DNA from: CAZMXI01 sp964570205
GTDB lineage: Bacteria > Planctomycetota > Phycisphaerae > Tepidisphaerales > Tepidisphaeraceae
Reading direction: 5' to 3'
DNA: 29,595 bases
NCBI GenBank assembly: GCA_964570205.1
Contig: CAZMXI010000042.1
Location: 1-29,595, forward strand
A model generated the notes under the pieces. That model was not told the origin of the DNA. It saw only the letters and a program-made list of their open reading frames with translations, and did not search any database. Positions 24,467-29,595 of the stretch are shown one piece after another. How positions within the stretch are numbered: the stretch's first letter is position 1; every line of letters begins with the position of its first letter. The position numbers and the translations under genes are program-made.

Positions 24467-27400
24467 TCATGCCTGGTCGGCGGTTTCGGCAAGGCGGACC
24501 GGGATTGTTTCGCCGGTTGCACGGGAGCCAGGCGCGATGATCAGGTACAGGACGGGCAGGACGAGGAGGGTGAGCAGCATGCTGGAGATGACGCCGCCGA
24601 TGACAACGGTGGCGAGGGGGCGCTGGACCTCAGCGCCCATTCCGGTCGAGAGCGCCATGGGCAGGAAACCGAGGCTGGCGACCAGGGCGGTCATGAGGAC
24701 GGGCCGGAGGCGGGTGATGGCGGCCTCGCGCACCGCCTGCTCCAGAGGCAGGCCGCCAGCGCGGAGTTGGCGCACGCGTGACACAAGCACCATGTCGCCC
24801 AGGACCGACACGCCGGAGAGTGCGATGAAGCCGACGGCGGCGGAGATGGAGAAGGGCATGTCGCGGAGCCAGAGGGCCGCAATGCCGCCGACGGCGGCGA
24901 AGGGCACGCCGGTGAAGACGCGGAGGGCGTCGATCACGCGGTTGTAGGTGATGTAGAGCAGGAGGAAGATCAGCGCCAGCACAATCGGGACGACGATGAA
25001 CAGGCGCTGGCGGGCTGCGTCGAGGTGCTCGAATTGCCCGCCCCATTCCAGGCGATAACGGGGCGGCAGGTCGACGGCGCGCCCGATGCGTTGTCGGGCT
25101 TCTGAGACGAAGGAGCCGACATCCCGGCCGCGGACGTTGCACTGGATGACGATCCGGCGCTGGCCCCATTCGCGGGTGATGGTGGAGGGGCCTTCAACGC
25201 GCTCGATGCTGGCGAGCTTGGACAGCGGGACCTGCGCCCCGGTGGAGGTGGCGATGGGAATGGCCCCCAGGGCCTCGGGGTCCTGGCGGAGGCGCTCGGG
25301 CAGCCGCACGACCAGCGGGAACCGGAGCTGGCCCTCGACGACGTCGCCCAGGGGCTTGGAGCCGATGGATTCGACGATGTCCAGAACGGCCTTCGCGGCG
25401 ACGCCATAGCGAGCCAGCTCATCCTGTTTGACCGTTACCTGGAGGACCCCCTGGCCGGTGATCTGCTCGGTGTTCAGGTCGGTGACGCCCCGAACCGATC
25501 CGAGCACAGCGCCGACCTCGGCAGCTCGTTCCTTGAGGGATTCGAGGTCGTCGCCGAAGACCTTGACGGCAACATCGCCGCGGACGCCGGCGATCATCTC
25601 ATTGAGGCGCATTTCAATGGGTTGGGTGAAGACGATGCGCTGGCCGGGGAAAGTCCGGACCTCTTCGTTGATGCGCTCGACGAGCTCGGCCTGGGTCATA
25701 GCGCGTTTCCACCGGCTGCGGGGGTGGAGCGACATGAAGACATCGCTGAGCTCGACGCCCATCGGGTCGGTGGCGACCTCGGCGGTGCCGATGCGGGTCC
25801 AGATCGCCTTCACCTCGTCGGGGAAGGCATCGAGGATGGCCTGCTCCATGCGCGTGTTGACGGCGATGGAGTCTTCGAGGTCGGTGCCGGCGATGCGGAC
25901 GATGTTGATGACGATCGCGCCTTCGGAGAGGCGGGGGACGAATTCGGAGCCGAGGGAGCGAGCCACCATGGCCGCCACGGCAAGGGCGGCAATGGCCAAT
26001 CCCAGGACGACCCAGCGGAAGCGCAAAGCCACGTCGAGAATGGGCCGGTAGACCCAGCGGGCCAGGCGGACGACAACCGGCTCGCGCTCGGCCATGCGGC
26101 GGGGCAGCACCAGGCTGGCCAGGACCGGCATGACGGTCAGGGAGAGGATCAGCGAGCCGGCCAGTGCGAAGATGACGGTGAGGGCCATGGGGCGGAACAT
26201 CTTGCCCTCGATTCCCTCCAGCGTCAGGATGGGGACATAGACGAGCATGATGATCAGCTCGCCGAACAGGGTGGGCTTGCGGACCTCCAGGACGGCGTCG
26301 CGGACGACCTCGATCACGTTTCGGCGGCGGCCTTGCTCATGGGAGAGATGCCGGCAGACGTTTTCGATCTGGATGACAGCGCTGTCCACGACGAGGCCGA
26401 AGTCGATCGCGCCGAGGCTCATCAGGCTGGCGGCGATGCCGAAGCGCAGCATGCCGGAGAACGCCAGGAGCATGGAGAGGGGGATGGCCAGGGCAACGAT
26501 CAGACCGGCGCGGAGATTGCCGAGGAAGACAAACAGGACGGCGATGACCAGCAGCCCGCCCTCGAAGAGGTTTCTGCGTGCGGTTTCGATGACGCTGTCG
26601 ACCAACTCGGTGCGGTCGTAGACGACGTTGGCCCGTACGCCGGGCGGAAGGCCGGCGCTGACGTCGGCGAGTTTCTCCTTCAGCCGCCAGGTCACCTCAT
26701 GGCTGTTCTCGCCCATGAGCATGAAGCCCAGGCCGAGGACNNNNNNNNNNGGCCTCGCCCTGGCCCATGGCGGTGACAGCGCCCCGGCGGATTTCAGCGC
26801 CGATCGCCACGTCGGCGACATCGCTGACGCGAATGGGGATGCCATCCTTGGCGGCGATGACGATGTCGCGGAGCTGCCCGGCGCTGCCGACGCGGGCGAT
26901 GCCCTGGACGAGGAGCATTTCGCCGGTGTGGCGCACGCTGCCGCCGCCGACGTTGAGATTGTTGGACTGGATGGCCTGGACCACCTGATCGAACGAGAGC
27001 TTGTGCTTGAGCAGCCGGGCGGGGTCGATGCGGACCTGGTACTGCTTCTCGTTGCCGCCCCAGGAGTTGATCTCGGCGGTGCCGGGGACGGTGCGCATGG
27101 CCGGCTTGATGACCCAGTCGTGGATGGTGCGCAGCTCGGTGAGATCCTTGCCCTGGCCGGAGACGATGTAGTGGAAGACTTCGCCAAGGCCGGTGGCGAC
27201 GGGGCCCATCTCGGGGCGAGGCAGGCCCTCGGGAAGTTCGACGGCCGAGAGACGTTCGAGGATGAGCGATCGGGCGAAGTGGATGTCGGTGCCGTCGGCA
27301 AAGGTGACAACGACCTGGGAGAGGCCGAACTTGGAGATGGACCGGACGTTCTCCAGTCCGGGCAGGCCGCTCATGGCCAGCTCAACGGGAATGGTGATCT

Positions 27401-27590
27401 GGCGTTCGACTTCCTCGGGTGCGAGAGCCGGGGCGGTGGTGTTGATCTGGACCTGGACGGGGGTGGTGTCGGGAAAGGCGTCGATGTCGAGGCGGGCGAG
27501 GGAGACGACTCCGGCGCCGGCCACCAGCGAGGCAATCGCCAGGACCAGGAAACGATGGTGCAGGCACCAGGTGATGAGACGGGAGAGCAT
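24467..27590 (-). CDS. Heavy-metal efflux RND pump, CzcA/CusA family (interrupted by an N run)
   Basis: This inner-membrane proton-driven exporter takes metal ions from the periplasm or cytoplasm into a tripartite channel. The N-terminus has a first membrane helix (~13-34) and DIDAFPDTTPVQVQI, typical of the heavy-metal RND branch. Membrane helix 4 has the proton-relay residues in AIDFGLVVDSAVIQIEN (D393, D399, E406), with the same spacing as CzcA D402, D408 and E415. The N run at 26741-26750 shifts the frame; with the ten Ns deleted the protein is 1037 aa, a normal length, and reads GQGEA-VLGLGF across the joint. The metal (Cu/Ag versus Co/Zn/Cd/Ni) cannot be assigned reliably. It lies 33 bases downstream of the adaptor gene in the same operon. 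Confidence 0.93.
26741..26750. other. Assembly gap (10 Ns) inside the RND pump gene
   Basis: Deleting the ten Ns joins GGC GAG GCC to GTC CTC GGC and restores the reading frame. The resulting sequence fits the family at this point. The missing length is therefore a multiple of three and probably zero. Confidence 0.9.
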
Positions 27591-27623
27591 CGTGTTGCGC
27601 GCTTCGCGTGATGGAACAAGAGA

Positions 27624-29219
27624 CTATTCGCCGGCGCAGCCCGCGCCGAGGTTGTGCTTGAGGATTTCGCTCTTGAGAATGCTGCTTCCGGCGGACGCGA
27701 CGATCTCGCCGGGCAGCAGGCCGGCGGCGATCTCGGTGAAGCCGTTGCTCCTGGCGCCAAGCTTGACTTTGCGGACCTGGAAGATGTCTTCGGCCTGGCG
27801 CACGAATACGACGAAGCAGCAGCCTTCCCACTGGAGGGCATCGTCGGGGACGGCCACGGCCTTGGCCTCGCGGCGGATGGTCACGCGCGCCAGGCCAAAG
27901 GTATTGGCGAGCAGGGCGGCGTCGGGATTCTCGATGTCAGCGCGGACCTTCACGGTCCGGGTGTCGTGGTCGACGGCGGTGCTGATCCAGGCCAGCTTGC
28001 CGGCGACGGCCTCATCAGCGCCATCGGCGACGAAGGAAACATCCTGGCCGATCTTCACACGCCGCGCGTCGGCCAGGGGCAGGTCGATGGTGAGCCACAT
28101 CAGGGAGGTGTCGGCGATGACCAGCAACGGCTTGCCAGGCTCGACGAACTCGCCGGCGACGGCCGTTCGCTCGATGACGATCCCGTCGAAGGGCGCTGTC
28201 AGGGGGAGGAGGTTGGCTGTTGAGGATTGGGCATCCAGGCCTTGGATCACTCCGGCGGGAAGGCCGAGGAACTGGATCGAGCTTTCGTCCAGGGCGGCGC
28301 CCTGCGGCAGCGGCAGACCCAGGTTGATCAGCGATTGGCGGGCGTTGTACACGCGCACCCTGGATTCCTTCAGTTCCGCCTCGGCGGCCTGGAGGTCGGC
28401 CTGGGTGCGGAAGCCGGAGGCGGTGGAGCTTTGAATGCGATCGAGCGCCTTGGCGCGGGCATCCTGGGCCGCCTGGGCGGCCAGCAGCTCGGCCTTGGCC
28501 TTGCCGACCTCCAGCGCATCGACCAGTGCGATCACCTCGCCTTTCTTCACGCGCTGGCCGAGCTGCGCGTCGACCCGCCATAGCGTGCCGGCAGCACGCG
28601 ATGAGACGTTGGCCAGGCGGTCCCTGTTGTAAGTAAGCTCCGCATTGCCGCGGACCTGGCTGGCCATGGGCAACTGCTGGACCGGCGCCAGGAAGACGCC
28701 GGCCTTGCGGATCGCATCGACCGAGGCGAACTGCACCCGCATCTGGTGCATCTGGCAGGTGGCGGGGTTCCTGGCGGCGTGCTCGTGGGCGTGCTCGCCT
28801 TCGCCATGGGCCGTTACCTTGATGTCGCTGGCCGGCGCGGCTGTGCCCTTTATCGCGATCTCCGGATGACAGATGGTGCAATTGGATTCCGGCAGGCCGT
28901 GTTCCTGGCACCAGTCGCCGGCGACGCCCCGGGTCAGGATATCGGGGTGGCAGATGGCGCATTTGCTCTCGGGCAGACCGTGTTCGCGGCACCAATCATC
29001 CATCGTCGCGCCGACAAGCTGGGGGTTGCAGGCAATGCAACGCGACTCGGGGACGTTGTGCTCAACGCACCAGTCGGCGGGCTCTGTCTGAGCCGCCCGG
29101 AGCTGTGATAGCTTGGGCAGCGTCCAGCCATTCCGGTGGCCCCAATAGCCGATGGCCGCGAGCAGCGCCAGAATGAGCGCTGTCGGGATGGCTCTCGCGA
29201 TGGCTTTGATTGCGTTCAT
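27624..29219 (-). CDS. RND efflux periplasmic adaptor (CusB/CzcB family) with three Cys/His repeats
   Basis: This 531-aa membrane-fusion protein would link the RND pump to the outer-membrane factor and may hand metal to the pump. It has an N-terminal membrane anchor (~10-27), three tandem repeats of the form DWCxEHxxPESxCxxC(H/N)P (residues 49-66, 75-92 and 102-119), and a His-rich segment (GEGEHAHEHA, ~140-149). The adaptor body follows: lipoyl/hairpin region (GTLWRVDAQLGQRVKKGEVI), alpha-hairpin (~235-320), beta-barrel (APFDGIVIERTAVAGEFV) and membrane-proximal domain. The repeats make it longer than plain adaptors. The ATG at 29219 has GAGG six bases upstream; a TTG at 29231 is in frame but less likely. 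It lies 46 bases after the outer-membrane factor gene. Metal binding by the repeats is inference. Confidence 0.92.
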   Translation of the reverse strand: MNAIKAIARAIPTALILALLAAIGYWGHRNGWTLPKLSQLRAAQTEPADWCVEHNVPESRCIACNPQLVGATMDDWCREHGLPESKCAICHPDILTRGVAGDWCQEHGLPESNCTICHPEIAIKGTAAPASDIKVTAHGEGEHAHEHAARNPATCQMHQMRVQFASVDAIRKAGVFLAPVQQLPMASQVRGNAELTYNRDRLANVSSRAAGTLWRVDAQLGQRVKKGEVIALVDALEVGKAKAELLAAQAAQDARAKALDRIQSSTASGFRTQADLQAAEAELKESRVRVYNARQSLINLGLPLPQGAALDESSIQFLGLPAGVIQGLDAQSSTANLLPLTAPFDGIVIERTAVAGEFVEPGKPLLVIADTSLMWLTIDLPLADARRVKIGQDVSFVADGADEAVAGKLAWISTAVDHDTRTVKVRADIENPDAALLANTFGLARVTIRREAKAVAVPDDALQWEGCCFVVFVRQAEDIFQVRKVKLGARSNGFTEIAAGLLPGEIVASAGSSILKSEILKHNLGAGCAGE

Positions 29220-29265
29220 GTCAGTCCTCAAGAAGTCCGCTGGCGGCCCGCACAGGGTGGCGCGT

Positions 29266-29595
29266 TCAAAGCTTGCCTGCGACCGTTTCTAGCCGAATCA
29301 ACGCCACATGATAGTCCACGGCGGTTTCAAGCAGGTTGCGCCGGGCCCGCATCAGTTGCTGCTGCAATTCCAGCCAGGGCAGAACCCCCAGCTCCCGCGC
29401 CCGCAGGGCGCGCTCAAACAGCGCCTGGCTGCGCTCCAGCAGGGGCGATAGCTGGTTCCGATGCACCTCCAGTTCGGCCCGCACGCGGGCAAGCTCGGCG
29501 GCAGCATCGTGGGCCTCAGCGCGCAGCTCGTGCATGAGTGATACGTAGCGGGCGCGAGCCTGGCGTTCGTGCTGCTGTGGACGATTCTGTACGCG
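29266..29595 (-). CDS. Outer-membrane efflux factor (TolC/CusC family), C-terminal part only
   Basis: The frame is open to the right window edge, so only the last 109 residues are seen. They form long amphipathic helices: AELARVRAELEVHRNQLSPL, then ERSQALFERALRARELGVLP, then LELQQQLMRARRNLLETAVDYHVALIRLE. This is the typical C-terminal hairpin of TolC-type trimeric channels, including the G-x-L-P/W-L-E-L turn. An apparent ATG at 29535 is internal and not the start. As the first visible gene of the leftward operon it would give the outer-membrane exit for the adaptor-pump complex. The identification is good for the family; the metal specificity is unknown. Confidence 0.85.
   Translation of the reverse strand, partial: RVQNRPQQHERQARARYVSLMHELRAEAHDAAAELARVRAELEVHRNQLSPLLERSQALFERALRARELGVLPWLELQQQLMRARRNLLETAVDYHVALIRLETVAGKL

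Overview
The window is GC-rich, densely coded DNA, most likely from the Planctomycetota (possibly the Phycisphaerae side). This rests on three hallmarks: a prepilin-like protein with a C-terminal H-X9-DG motif, secreted beta-propeller proteins whose mature part begins DWPQW/Y.GP.R, and a secreted CotH-kinase protein carrying EF-hands. A YdjY-type exported protein fits as well. Two 10-base N runs show it is a draft assembly. Both N runs cut a gene, and deleting the ten Ns restores the reading frame in each case. No rRNA, tRNA, CRISPR array, insertion sequence or phage gene was found.

Layout. 1-522: non-coding, with short tandem and dispersed repeats. 523-2169 (+): beta-class DNA adenine methyltransferase fused to an Mrr-like nuclease-type domain. 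2188-3613 (-): NtrC-type sigma-54 response regulator, convergent with it and interrupted by the first N run. 3927-6644 (+): probable operon of a TPR protein, a calcineurin-like phosphoesterase and an exported YdjY-like protein. 6583-8138 (-): an amidohydrolase translationally coupled to a lipoprotein, whose end overlaps the YdjY-like gene. 8378-9641 (+): ECF sigma factor and a membrane protein that is probably its anti-sigma factor. 9709-12013 (-): a multi-pass membrane protein and an M48 membrane metalloprotease. 12282-12814 (+): PilZ protein with a clear intrinsic terminator. 13031-17884 (+): two secreted PQQ-like propeller proteins followed by the CotH/EF-hand protein. 17913-19382 (-): homospermidine synthase. 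19576-20505 (+): prepilin-like protein. 20524-24192 (-): single-chain indolepyruvate ferredoxin oxidoreductase. 24467-29595 (-): heavy-metal efflux operon in the order outer-membrane factor (cut by the window edge), periplasmic adaptor, RND pump.

How the genes work together. The three efflux genes would form one tripartite export complex spanning both membranes. Its adaptor has three tandem Cys/His repeats that could bind the metal before export. The sigma factor and its downstream membrane partner would form an envelope-signal switch. The two propellers and the CotH protein look like one secreted module, tied together by Gly/Arg-rich linkers. The remaining genes are single metabolic or regulatory units. 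I see no prophage, integrase or defence island. The points most worth a second look are the adaptor repeats, the EF-hand insertion in the CotH domain, the methyltransferase-nuclease fusion and the non-zinc anti-sigma candidate.
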